A stretch of 29,721 nucleotides of DNA from Minisyncoccota bacterium (GCA_030157745.1 JAOAUE010000007.1:1-29721); one strand, 5' to 3'; shown: positions 19,598 through 27,317, numbered from the stretch's first letter. Program-made: numbers and translations. Notes: a model not told the origin generated them from the letters alone.

Positions 19598-21523
19598 ATG
19601 AGAAAAATTATGAAAAATTTTATTTATACAACTCTATCAGCGATGTTTGGACTAGCCCTTATGGCTACTCCTGCTTTTGCTGGTGCAGAGTTTAACAATC
19701 CGGGCGAAATGCCGACTGTGACTGTTTCTACAGGTACATGTCAGCAAGTCCAGATAAATGGATGTTGGCAACCAACAGCAACAGGCAGTGCCGATGGTAC
19801 TATTGGTGTCCACATTTTTTATCACAATACAGGTAACAGTGCTGCTCAAGGAACAACTATTCGTATAAGTCCACAAGTTCAAGGGCCAACTACAAGTGCT
19901 TCTTTTAGTGGTAGTGTTTCTGCAACAAATGCGCCGACAGTTTCTGGAAGTGCATCAGTTAGTATTACAAGTTCACAAACAGTAACCTTTGTAGACGCCA
20001 AATGGTATCCTGGGGCTTATAGCGCTGGTACGCCAGTTTCTGGTAGTGACTTGTTTGGAGGTGGTTTCAATGTTGGAACTGTTCAAGCAGGTGATTATGG
20101 AAAGCTCGTTGCTAGATTTAAGATCTCAAACACAATCGTAAACACTGTTTACCAATGTAATGACAACATCGATAACGATGGTGATGGTTTAAACAACTAC
20201 CCAAATGACCCAGGTTGTTCATCGCCAACAGATAATGATGAGTACGACAACAACAATACTGGTCAATGTTATATAGATACATTTTATGCATCTCCTACAA
20301 ACGTTGCTTCGGGTGGATACACAACACTTTATTGGAATACAACAGGTTGTGACTATGTAACTATCGATGGGGTAACTTATCCTGTTGATGGATCTGGATC
20401 TTTTGGTCCACTATATAGTTCTAGAAGTTACCAAATCCGTGCAAACAGAAATGGTGGAAACTTCGTAACACAAACTGCTTACGTAAGTGTTAACCAAATC
20501 CAAAATACGACATACCAATGTAATGACAACATCGATAACGATGGTGATGGTTTAAACAACTACCCAAATGACCCAGGTTGTTCAAGCTATACAGATGACA
20601 GTGAATATAACCAAGTTATAACAAACACTGCTCCTCAAGCGATAACAACTAACGCTTCAAGTGTTGGACAAACTACAGCTCGTCTAAATGGTCTTGCCGT
20701 ACCAAACACAGCATATCCAACAACCGCTTGGTTTGAATGGGGAACAACTGGAGCTTTTGGCAACAGAACTTCTAGTCAAAATGTTACTACAAACACAAGT
20801 ACATATATAAGTGATACTGTTTCAGGTTTAACTGCTGGTACTGTTTATTACTACAGAACAGTTGTACAAAACCAAAACGGAACTGCTTACGGAGACACTG
20901 TTAGATTTCAAGCACAAAGAGGAACAGTTATTGTTAACAATCCTCCTCGCGTGATAACTAGAGTGGTTACTCAAAGAGATGTTGTAGTTGCAAATAGCGC
21001 TCCATCACTCCTTGAGCTTCGTGTAGAGAACATCTATGACAGAATGTGTATTGGTGGAGAGATGAACTATACAGTTACATATAAAAATGTTTCTAATCAA
21101 ACTCTTCAAAATGCAGTTCTACGAATCAATCATCCTAAAGAGCTTACTTTTATAAATAGCTCTCGAGGCGATTATGAAGTAGTAGATCGAACTGTTACTA
21201 TAGCCCTTGGAGATATTCCAGTGGGAGGAACAGGAACAGTACAAGTTAGTGCTCGTGTAAACTCAAGTGCTGTTATTGGTAACCTAGCAGTTACAACAGC
21301 AACAGTTGTTTATACAAATACAACAACTCGTGCTCAAGAGGATGCTATCGCTTACTCTCTTATTACAGTAAGCAATGATTGTCCTACAAACAACAATCTT
21401 GGTGCTAGCGCCTTTGGTCTATCATCATTTTTCCCACAAACTCTCCTTGGATGGCTACTTCTCATCTTGGTTATCCTAGCTCTTATAGTTATCGGAAGAC
21501 AGATAGCTAAAAAGAAAGAATAA
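19598..21523 (+). CDS. Large modular surface protein with C-terminal membrane anchor
   Basis: The 641-aa product has a signal peptide (about 1-28, ending ATPAFA) and a single C-terminal span (GWLLLILVILALIVIG) followed by RQIAKKKE, so most of it lies outside the cell. Two identical modules YQCNDNIDNDGDGLNNYPND at residues about 185-208 and 306-329 resemble Asp-rich calcium-binding CNDGxDNDGDGxxD repeats. A Cys-containing beta module lies between them. A fibronectin-III-like domain (about 345-432, VSGLTAGTVYYYRTVVQNQNG in two parts) and a DUF11-like domain (about 460-590, VTYKNVSNQTLQNAVLRINH) follow. The in-frame ATG at 19610 is an alternative start. The strongest promoter here suggests an abundant envelope or S-layer-like protein; that role is inference. 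Confidence 0.85.
   Translation: MRKIMKNFIYTTLSAMFGLALMATPAFAGAEFNNPGEMPTVTVSTGTCQQVQINGCWQPTATGSADGTIGVHIFYHNTGNSAAQGTTIRISPQVQGPTTSASFSGSVSATNAPTVSGSASVSITSSQTVTFVDAKWYPGAYSAGTPVSGSDLFGGGFNVGTVQAGDYGKLVARFKISNTIVNTVYQCNDNIDNDGDGLNNYPNDPGCSSPTDNDEYDNNNTGQCYIDTFYASPTNVASGGYTTLYWNTTGCDYVTIDGVTYPVDGSGSFGPLYSSRSYQIRANRNGGNFVTQTAYVSVNQIQNTTYQCNDNIDNDGDGLNNYPNDPGCSSYTDDSEYNQVITNTAPQAITTNASSVGQTTARLNGLAVPNTAYPTTAWFEWGTTGAFGNRTSSQNVTTNTSTYISDTVSGLTAGTVYYYRTVVQNQNGTAYGDTVRFQAQRGTVIVNNPPRVITRVVTQRDVVVANSAPSLLELRVENIYDRMCIGGEMNYTVTYKNVSNQTLQNAVLRINHPKELTFINSSRGDYEVVDRTVTIALGDIPVGGTGTVQVSARVNSSAVIGNLAVTTATVVYTNTTTRAQEDAIAYSLITVSNDCPTNNNLGASAFGLSSFFPQTLLGWLLLILVILALIVIGRQIAKKKE
20150..20221 (+). repeat. 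72-bp perfect direct repeat, copy 1
   Basis: Identical at every base to 20513-20584. It encodes the first Asp/Asn-rich CNDNIDNDGDG module of the surface protein. Confidence 0.95.
20513..20584 (+). repeat. 72-bp perfect direct repeat, copy 2
   Basis: The second copy, 363 bases after the first. Identity includes silent positions, so the duplication is recent or kept by gene conversion. Confidence 0.95.
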
Positions 21524-21544
21524 TATTCATTCTTTTAAATAAAC

Positions 21545-21575
21545 AAAAAACCACCCTCTTTCTGGGTGGTTTTTT
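21545..21575 (+). terminator. Intrinsic terminator of the surface protein gene
   Basis: AAAAAACCACCC (21545-21556) pairs with GGGTGGTTTTTT (21564-21575). The tsaE -10 element begins 2 bases later. Confidence 0.9.
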
Positions 21576-21576
21576 G

Positions 21577-21585
21577 TGCTAAAAT
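21577..21585 (+). promoter_or_regulatory. Extended -10 promoter (TGcTAAAAT) of tsaE
   Basis: The predicted start at about 21592 leaves a 3-nt leader before the ATG at 21595. Confidence 0.65.
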
Positions 21586-21594
21586 CCTAACTAT

Positions 21595-22047
21595 ATGAAA
21601 AGGTCTTATTCTCAAGAAGAGCTCAGTTCTGTGGCCAAAGAGGTTCTCTCAAACCTAAAGGTTTCAGAGCATAGCGCTACTGTTGTGGCCTTTTATGGTG
21701 AGCTTGGGGCTGGTAAAACAACACTAGTTCAGGCTATAGCCAAAGAGCTTGGTGTTGAGGAGATCGTCACTAGTCCAACCTTTGTTATAGCAAAATGGTA
21801 TAGAACAAATCATAGTGATTTTTATACCTTGGTGCACATAGACGCTTATAGAATAGAGAGCGAGCAAGAGCTTTCGACACTGGGTTTTGCGGGACTTCTC
21901 AGAGAACCTAAGGCCTTAGTTGTCATAGAGTGGCCAGAGAGATTGCCAAATATATTAGCTGAGCTAAATGCTCAAACTTTTACACTTCACCACGAAGGGG
22001 AAATAAGGGTTATAGAAGGACCTCTTCCATATGAAAAAGCAAAATAA
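21595..22047 (+). CDS. tsaE: tRNA threonylcarbamoyladenosine biosynthesis ATPase TsaE
   Basis: TsaE (150 aa) is the ATPase that works with TsaB and TsaD to make t6A37 in ANN-decoding tRNAs. The P-loop FYGELGAGKTTLVQAIA, the switch region VTSPTFVIAKWY, the HIDAYRI motif and the VVIEWPERLP strand are all characteristic. Length is typical. tsaB and tsaD are not in this window. The 3' end overlaps polA by 17 bases. Confidence 0.95.
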   Translation: MKRSYSQEELSSVAKEVLSNLKVSEHSATVVAFYGELGAGKTTLVQAIAKELGVEEIVTSPTFVIAKWYRTNHSDFYTLVHIDAYRIESEQELSTLGFAGLLREPKALVVIEWPERLPNILAELNAQTFTLHHEGEIRVIEGPLPYEKAK

Positions 22048-24385
22048 AAAAACATTAGTTATTTTGGATGCGCACGCTATTATTCACCGTGCTTATCATG
22101 CTCTTCCTGCTTTTTCTAATAGCGCAGGGGAGCCAACAGGTGCCCTCTATGGGGTTACCACTATGACGCTTAAAATCATAGAGACATTTAAACCCCAGTA
22201 CATAGTTGCTGCTTTTGACCTACCAAAGCCGACATTTCGCCACCATGCTTATGATGGATACAAAGCAGGCAGAGCAAAAGCAGAAGATGCGCTGGTGTCT
22301 CAACTGCAAACAGCAAGAACACTTTTTGAATCTTTTGGTATCCCTGTTTTGGATGCAGAAGGGTTTGAGGCTGATGATATTATCGGTACCCTGGTTGAAA
22401 AATTCAAGAAAACTCCAGACTTGGAAATAATAATCGCCTCTGGTGATATGGATACTATGCAACTTGTTGAAGGTAAAAAGGTTAAGGTCTTTACCTTAAA
22501 GAAGGGACTAAACGACACTATTTTGTATGACGAAGAAGCTGTTAGAAATAGGTTTGGTTTTGACCCAAAGCAACTCGTTGACTACAAGGGGTTAAGAGGT
22601 GATGCTTCTGACAACATCATTGGTGTACCAGGAATAGGAGAAAAAACATCCACTATCATTATAAGTAAATTTGGAAGTATAGAAGGTCTCTATAAGGCAA
22701 TAGAAAAAAACAAAAAAGATGTGATAGCTTCTGGTATTTCTGAAAGAATGGTTGGTATTTTGGAAGAACATAAAGAGGGTGCCTTTTTTTCGAAGACTTT
22801 GGCAACCATCAGACTCGATGCTCCTGTTGATTTTGTCTTACCAAATAAGGCTTATTTGGAAAATGTTGATTCCCAAAAGATTTTGGATGCCCTATCGAAG
22901 TATGAGTTTAGGAGCTTGATTCATAGAATCAAAAATATTTTTTCTATAGAAGAAGAGGTAACAAAAGAAGAAAATGTAGATGAGGTACTGCTTAATAAGA
23001 CAGCAATTGCTCTTTGGGTTTTGTATTCTGAAAATACAATTTCAGACTATGAAACTATTTTACAAAAAACCAAAACTAAGTCTCTATCTGATGCCTGGGT
23101 TGTTATACAAGAAGAGCTCAGCAAGAGAAACTTGAAAGATGTATTTGAAAAGATAGAAGAACCTTTGATACAGATAGTAAAAGAAATGGAAGACAGAGGT
23201 GTTGTTGTTGACCGTGAGCACTTTTTAGAATTGAAAACAAAAATCGAAAAGAGATTAAGAGAAATAGAACTCTCTGTTAAAGAGCTCTCTGGGGAAGAGA
23301 TAAACTTAAATTCTCCAAAACAACTATCAAGTCTACTTTTCGATAAACTCGGCATCAAAACTAAGGGAAAAAGAAAAGAAAGTGGTGCCTTTACTACAAA
23401 CGCTGAAACACTAGAGTCTCTCAAGGACGCACACCCAATAATCCCCCTTATTTTAGAGCAAAGAGAAATACAAAAAATACTGTCTTCATACGTTGATAGC
23501 ATCTTAGGGCATATAGCAGAAGACGGAAGAATACACGCTAAGTTTTTTCAGCACGGTACAACTACTGGAAGATTTTCTTCTTCTGATCCAAACATGCAAA
23601 CCTTGCCTGCTAGTGGGTCTTGGGGCAAGGAGGTAAAGAGAGGGTTTGTTGCTCCAAAAGGTTTTACATTTCTTTCTTGCGACTACTCACAGATTGAGCT
23701 CCGTGTTTTGGCTATGTTATCAGAAGACAAGAGATTGATAGAGTCTTTTGAAAACGGTGAAGATATACACGCCAGTGTTGCCTCTTTGGTCTTCGGTGTA
23801 CCACAAAAAGAAGTAACTCCCGAGATGCGCCGTAGCGCCAAAGTTATTAACTTCGGGATAATTTACGGTATGGGAGTGAATGCTCTTCAGAAAAATCTCG
23901 GTACAACAAAAGATCAAGCACAGAAGTTTTATGATGAATACTTTTTGGCATTTCCAACTATCAAAGGATATTTCGATAGAACTAGAGAATTTGCTAGGGA
24001 ACATGGATATACCGAAACAGCCTTTGGCCGAAGGAGGTATTTCCCAACTATAAATGCCAGCATGCCTTTTGTTAGAGCTTTCGCGGAGCGTATGGCCGTT
24101 AACGCTCCTCTCCAGGGCACCGCCGCTGATATTATAAAAGTTGCTATTTTCCAGATCGATAAGGCTCTAGAAAAGTCTGGCCTCAAAGATAAGGCCTACC
24201 TTGTTTTACAGATTCATGACGAGCTTGTTTACGAGGTCAAGGATCAATTTTTAGAACAAGTAAAAGAAATCGTGATAAAAACAATGGTTTCTGTTATAAA
24301 TAATTCTCCGATTAAGCTCAAAATAACACCTGTTCCTCTAGTTACTTCTGTGGCTACGGGTTCGAGATTGGATGAGTTAAAGTAG
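22031..24385 (+). CDS. polA: DNA polymerase I
   Basis: PolA (784 aa) has an N-terminal 5' nuclease (LVILDAHAIIHRAYHALP, then GDMDTMQLVEG and the helix-hairpin-helix region GVPGIGEKTSTIIISKFG) and a C-terminal family A polymerase with motif A DYSQIELRVLAMLSED, motif B RRSAKVINFGIIYGMG and motif C QIHDELVYEV. The middle is short, and I see no intact DEDD exonuclease motifs, so proofreading is probably absent. The O-helix has Phe, as in E. coli, which discriminates against dideoxynucleotides. It acts in Okazaki-fragment processing and repair. Translation is probably coupled to tsaE through the 17-base overlap. Confidence 0.96.
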   Translation: MKKQNKKTLVILDAHAIIHRAYHALPAFSNSAGEPTGALYGVTTMTLKIIETFKPQYIVAAFDLPKPTFRHHAYDGYKAGRAKAEDALVSQLQTARTLFESFGIPVLDAEGFEADDIIGTLVEKFKKTPDLEIIIASGDMDTMQLVEGKKVKVFTLKKGLNDTILYDEEAVRNRFGFDPKQLVDYKGLRGDASDNIIGVPGIGEKTSTIIISKFGSIEGLYKAIEKNKKDVIASGISERMVGILEEHKEGAFFSKTLATIRLDAPVDFVLPNKAYLENVDSQKILDALSKYEFRSLIHRIKNIFSIEEEVTKEENVDEVLLNKTAIALWVLYSENTISDYETILQKTKTKSLSDAWVVIQEELSKRNLKDVFEKIEEPLIQIVKEMEDRGVVVDREHFLELKTKIEKRLREIELSVKELSGEEINLNSPKQLSSLLFDKLGIKTKGKRKESGAFTTNAETLESLKDAHPIIPLILEQREIQKILSSYVDSILGHIAEDGRIHAKFFQHGTTTGRFSSSDPNMQTLPASGSWGKEVKRGFVAPKGFTFLSCDYSQIELRVLAMLSEDKRLIESFENGEDIHASVASLVFGVPQKEVTPEMRRSAKVINFGIIYGMGVNALQKNLGTTKDQAQKFYDEYFLAFPTIKGYFDRTREFAREHGYTETAFGRRRYFPTINASMPFVRAFAERMAVNAPLQGTAADIIKVAIFQIDKALEKSGLKDKAYLVLQIHDELVYEVKDQFLEQVKEIVIKTMVSVINNSPIKLKITPVPLVTSVATGSRLDELK

Positions 24386-24394
24386 TGTTACAAT
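24386..24394 (+). promoter_or_regulatory. Extended -10 promoter (TGtTACAAT) of the ICMT-like gene
   Basis: It begins at the base after the polA stop and predicts a 2-nt leader for the ATG at 24403. The in-frame GTG at 24385 lies before the box and is rejected. Confidence 0.65.
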
Positions 24395-24402
24395 ACCTAT
24401 AT

Positions 24403-24864
24403 ATGGAAAACCTAAAACCACAATCAGTCCACAAAGTTTTGGCAACATCATATTTGACCTATTTTTTACTTTGTTCTATAGGACTTTGTTTGAGTATTTT
24501 TTTTCCAATAAAGTTTTCGGTACCAAATGCCAGTTTGTTTGCGACACTTTGTTTTATTTTGGGACCAGCTCTCATGTCTTGGGCACAAATAACATCTCAT
24601 ATTTTTGAAAAAGTAAAAATACAGACAGGCGTTGTCTGCTTCAACAAGGGTCCTTATAGATACCTTCGAAATCCAACACAGTTAGGTTTGGTAATTTTGG
24701 TTCTTGGTTATGCCTTTGCTACAGGAACAGCTATGCTTTTCATTACCACAGGGGTTGCGTATATACTTTCAAATATTTTTTTTAAAAAACACGAAAGTAT
24801 TTTGGCAGATAAATATGGAGAAGCTTACTTAAAATACAAAGCCTCTGTAAAAAAAGTCTTATGA
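24403..24864 (+). CDS. Isoprenylcysteine carboxyl methyltransferase (ICMT)-like membrane methyltransferase
   Basis: This 153-aa protein has about four membrane segments and the family signature GPYRYLRNPTQLGLVILVLG, the SAM-binding region of ICMT/PEMT-like enzymes, followed by a C-terminal E-x(n)-KYGEAYLKYKASVKK segment. Prokaryotic relatives methylate small molecules or lipids; the substrate here is unknown. The stop overlaps the start of the next gene by 4 bases (ATGA), so the two are probably coupled. Confidence 0.82.
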   Translation: MENLKPQSVHKVLATSYLTYFLLCSIGLCLSIFFPIKFSVPNASLFATLCFILGPALMSWAQITSHIFEKVKIQTGVVCFNKGPYRYLRNPTQLGLVILVLGYAFATGTAMLFITTGVAYILSNIFFKKHESILADKYGEAYLKYKASVKKVL

Positions 24865-25481
24865 TTGAGGTTATAGTAAGTGCCAATAAAGAGTGGCGGA
24901 ATAAACAAAAAGAAAAAACTCTCTCAAAGAATATCGGAGAGGTGATATATTTGGATGATTCAAAGGCGACTATTTTTGACCTCAAAGAATACGCCTTCCC
25001 ATCTCTCTTTTCCTTAGGAACACCTATAGTCGCGTCATCCTTTCTTCTCGATGAGTATCAAAAAGATTTATCTACCAATCTTTTAAAGACACTACTTTCT
25101 AGTCCAACACTTTTTATTTTTGAAGAGATCGCTTTACCTAAATCAGTTATAAAGCTACTCGAGAAGGAGGGGGCTATTGTTTATGAACAAAAAGAAGAGA
25201 AAAAAACACCAAAACCAAATACAATATTTTCTGTGACAAATGCTCTAACTGCGCCAAACAAAAAAGATAGATGGTTGGCATATCAAGCTTCTAGGCAAGA
25301 GCATAGCGCAGAAGCTTTGATTGGTATTTTGTACTGGAAACTGAGACAACTTGTTGAAAGTGGTTCAAATAAGAAACATTTTTTAGATCTGTACAAAGCT
25401 CTCATGCTTGCTCAAAAAGACTCTTGGCAAAAAGGTTTTGAACTTGATTTAGCTATTGAAAAAGTTATCTTAGAGAGCTAG
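24861..25481 (+). CDS. Probable DNA polymerase III delta (HolA)-like protein
   Basis: The 206-aa product begins MIEVIVSANKEWRNKQKEKT. Its middle (IFEEIALPKSVIKLLEKEGA) and especially its C-terminal half (FSVTNALTAPNKKDRWLAYQ, then EALIGILYWKLRQLVESG) match the helical collar pattern of HolA, where A-x(n)-D+KxAW..Y and LLGxLxWQLR are typical. The N-terminal AAA-like part is shortened against the usual 330 aa. It would load the DnaN clamp. The call is by pattern only. It overlaps the ICMT-like gene by 4 bases and converges on dsbB with a 17-base overlap. Confidence 0.6.
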   Translation: MIEVIVSANKEWRNKQKEKTLSKNIGEVIYLDDSKATIFDLKEYAFPSLFSLGTPIVASSFLLDEYQKDLSTNLLKTLLSSPTLFIFEEIALPKSVIKLLEKEGAIVYEQKEEKKTPKPNTIFSVTNALTAPNKKDRWLAYQASRQEHSAEALIGILYWKLRQLVESGSNKKHFLDLYKALMLAQKDSWQKGFELDLAIEKVILES

Positions 25482-25986
25482 AAGATTCTTTATTTTTTCT
25501 TAAAAAAGATAATGAAAGTAAGACCCCAGCTAGTAATACAGTGAAACTCATCATTGGTATGGTGATGTAGCCAAATTCAAAGACATAACGCTTGAGACAG
25601 CTTGGTCCTGTGCCACATATATCCAAGCCACTAGGTACGAGATCTATATAGTTATGGAGTATAGCCACACCAAGACCTAAAAGAGAAAAAAGTAGTATTT
25701 GTTTTTGCATAACAGCGCTTTTTCTTATGTCGCTTGTTAGTGACAAAATAGCTATGCCAAATATTGCTATTCTTTGATACCAACAAAGCAAACACGGCTC
25801 AAAACCAAGCGAGTATTCATATATCAGGCTTCCAAGTGCCGACCCGATAAATATCACGGCTAGCAAGATATGAGCTTTTTCTTGAACTTTTTGTATAAGA
25901 GGAGATTTGCTAATCCAAAGAGCTAAAAAAACAACAATCGCAGCTTGAAGTAAAACAACTCCGAGTCCAACTAGTGTAGAGAACAT
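25465..25986 (-). CDS. dsbB: DsbB-like disulfide bond formation protein
   Basis: The 173-aa protein has four membrane segments and two external Cys pairs: CLLC (65, 68) in the first loop and Cys124/Cys130 in DICGTGPSC in the second. This is the DsbB arrangement, in which electrons pass from a periplasmic thiol oxidase to quinone. The CLLCWYQR motif is diagnostic, with its Arg near the quinone site. It starts 2 bases after the thioredoxin-like gene's stop, so the two form an operon and a redox pair. Confidence 0.9.
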   Translation of the reverse strand: MFSTLVGLGVVLLQAAIVVFLALWISKSPLIQKVQEKAHILLAVIFIGSALGSLIYEYSLGFEPCLLCWYQRIAIFGIAILSLTSDIRKSAVMQKQILLFSLLGLGVAILHNYIDLVPSGLDICGTGPSCLKRYVFEFGYITIPMMSFTVLLAGVLLSLSFLRKNKESSSSLR

Positions 25987-25988
25987 AT

Positions 25989-26357
25989 TTAGTTAAGAGG
26001 ACAAGATGTCTTGTCTGCTAGTACTTGTAGTGTTTGCTCGCCTTGCAGTTGAGATCCATCAGCAAATATCCAGGTAGGATATCCTTTTATATCTTTTTCT
26101 TTACAAATAGGGAGCTGACTCTTTCCGTCAGGAGTAGAACACTCCACGTAAGGCAAAAGCTTGGCTGACTTACCAAACATCGCTTTTGTCGCTTGGCAGT
26201 GCGGGCACCAGAAGGCACCATAGAACTTTGCTCCGCTTTTTTCTATGCATTGAGCTAGGTTGTCGTATTTACCAGGTTTGTTTGCTTGTACTAATAAAAG
26301 GGCTACAAGACCTCCTATAACCAATAATCCAACTATCCAAGGAATAAATTTATTCAT
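25989..26357 (-). CDS. Membrane-anchored thioredoxin-fold protein, VKOR-partner type
   Basis: The 122-aa protein has an N-terminal anchor (FIPWIVGLLVIGGLVALLLV) and a small thioredoxin domain with the active site FWCPHC (Cys51, Cys54), a YVECSTPDG segment (Cys73), LPICKEK (Cys84) and the cis-Pro-containing KGYPTWIFADG. This pattern is typical of the thioredoxin domains fused or paired with VKOR in cyanobacteria and plants. Here its partner is DsbB, encoded 2 bases downstream. It probably oxidises exported proteins such as the Cys-rich ones in this window. TGtTATAAT upstream gives a 2-nt leader. Confidence 0.88.
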   Translation of the reverse strand: MNKFIPWIVGLLVIGGLVALLLVQANKPGKYDNLAQCIEKSGAKFYGAFWCPHCQATKAMFGKSAKLLPYVECSTPDGKSQLPICKEKDIKGYPTWIFADGSQLQGEQTLQVLADKTSCPLN

Positions 26358-26365
26358 ATGAGGAG

Positions 26366-26374
26366 ATTATAACA
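26366..26374 (-). promoter_or_regulatory. Extended -10 promoter (TGtTATAAT) of the thioredoxin-dsbB operon
   Basis: On the minus strand it predicts a start 2 nt before the ATG at 26357. Confidence 0.65.
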
Positions 26375-26678
26375 CAATAGAGGTAAGCGTACTTGTGGTC
26401 ACAACTAAAGGCAGGATTAGGTCACAAGTTACTAAATACAGGATTCTCCTTAGCCTCTCGCTTTGTCAGTCACAAAGCTCGGGCTAGGCACCGACTCGTC
26501 TGTTTTTCTTGCTAGAAAAACAAGACTCCGTCGTTCTCATCCTGCACGCAAGCCAGAGTAGTCTGGCTTGCTTAAGCGCACTTGTGGTCACAACTATTTT
26601 CTCTGACGAGAAAATGTCGCGACCCCGCCTCGCTGTTTTTGCCTTTTGCTTCGCAAAAACAAAAACAAAGCTCCGGCT
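26375..26678 (-). repeat. Gene-free array of hairpins and direct repeats after tRNA-Lys
   Basis: No credible gene lies here. Two 24-bp direct copies (26384-26407 and 26573-26596, TAAGCGyACTTGTGGTCACA then ACTA, one mismatch) flank or interleave with hairpins: 26461-26477 (CTTTGT/ACAAAG), 26502-26521 (GTTTTTCT/AGAAAAAC with TGCT loop), 26548-26571 (10-bp GCAAGCCAGA stem), 26597-26614 (TTTTCTC/GAGAAAA with TGAC loop) and 26644-26658 (TTTTGC/GCAAAA). GC-rich tracts resembling GAGYCGGWG follow each hairpin on the minus strand. It is probably a decayed repeat cluster downstream of the tRNA. Confidence 0.6.
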
Positions 26679-26730
26679 CGCACCAAACATAAAAAACACC
26701 AAGCAGTTGGTGTTTTTTATGTTTGGTGCG
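26679..26730 (-). terminator. Long-palindrome terminator overlapping the tRNA-Lys 3' end
   Basis: Perfect 24-nt arms (26679-26702 and 26707-26730) with a 4-nt loop. The inner CACCAA/TTGGTG stem followed by T6 is a normal minus-strand terminator. The outer part of the proximal arm is the tRNA 3' end itself (CGCACCA), so the palindrome duplicates it in inverted form. Confidence 0.8.
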
Positions 26731-26799
26731 CTTAGCAGGATTCGAACCTGCGACCGTCTCCTTAAAAGGGAGCTGCTCTACCAGCTGAGCTATAAGCGC
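26724..26799 (-). tRNA. tRNA-Lys (anticodon TTT)
   Basis: A 76-nt cloverleaf with encoded CCA. The acceptor GCGCTTA/TAAGCGC is followed by D stem GCTC/GAGC with AGCTGGTA loop. The anticodon loop is CTTTTAA, with four good pairs CTCC/GGAG and a G-A mismatch at 27-43. The variable loop is CGGTC, and the T arm GCAGG-TTCGAAT-CCTGC is perfect. Decodes AAA/AAG. Confidence 0.96.
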
Positions 26800-26840
26800 A
26801 TAATTGCAAAAATGCAAAAAAACTATACCATGAAGGACAT

Positions 26841-27317
26841 ATGCAAGCAAATTCTTATGTGCTAGTCCTTCATGATATTAGAAGTGCCCAAAATGTGGGC
26901 TCTCTTTTTCGCTCCAGTGACGCCCTTGGTGTCTCCAAGATATATCTAAGTAACATAACGCCTTGTCCTGTTGATAGGTTCGGTAGAGATAGAAGCGATA
27001 TAGCCAAAACCGCTTTGGGTGCTGAAAAAAATATACCCTGGGAACAATACCAAGACATATTTGAACTTATAAAAGATTTAAAGTCACAAGGTTTTAGCAT
27101 CGTTGGTATAGAGCAAGCAGAAGGATCTGTAGACTATAAGAGTTTTCAAAAGTCAGAAAAAATAGTTTTTGTTTTAGGTAATGAGGTAGAGGGTTTATCA
27201 AAAGAGATTTTAAAACATATGGATACTATAATAGAAATACCTATGCGTGGACAAAAAGAGTCATTAAATGTTTCCGTTGCTGGGCCTGTGGCGATGTTTC
27301 GGATTTTAGATAACTAA
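26841..27317 (+). CDS. SpoU/TrmH-family RNA 2'-O-methyltransferase
   Basis: This 158-aa SPOUT enzyme has all three family motifs: HDIRSAQNVGSLFRSSDALGV, IVFVLGNEVEGLS and IEIPMRGQKESLNVSVAGPVAMF, which form the SAM-binding trefoil knot and the catalytic Arg site. It is the short form without an N-terminal RNA-binding extension, so whether it acts on tRNA or rRNA cannot be said. It starts 41 bases from the divergent tRNA-Lys; TATACC near 26824 may be its -10. The end is 3 bases from a convergent small gene. Confidence 0.9.
   Translation: MQANSYVLVLHDIRSAQNVGSLFRSSDALGVSKIYLSNITPCPVDRFGRDRSDIAKTALGAEKNIPWEQYQDIFELIKDLKSQGFSIVGIEQAEGSVDYKSFQKSEKIVFVLGNEVEGLSKEILKHMDTIIEIPMRGQKESLNVSVAGPVAMFRILDN

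Noticed and set aside
20150..20584. Insertion sequence or transposon ends for the 72-bp direct repeats
   Set aside because: Both copies are in frame in one gene and encode the same protein module, so intragenic duplication explains them.
17743..21523. Prophage or integrative element
   Set aside because: No integrase, terminase, capsid, transposase or attachment repeats are seen. Only exported proteins with individual promoters are present.
26375..26678. CRISPR array
   Set aside because: Hairpins differ in sequence and length, spacing is irregular, the only direct repeat has two copies, and no cas genes are present.
26484..26850. Protein-coding frames of 72-118 aa on both strands across the hairpin array and tRNA-Lys
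   Set aside because: They read through a complete tRNA gene, a terminator and several hairpins, have no promoter at their starts and give composition typical of chance frames.
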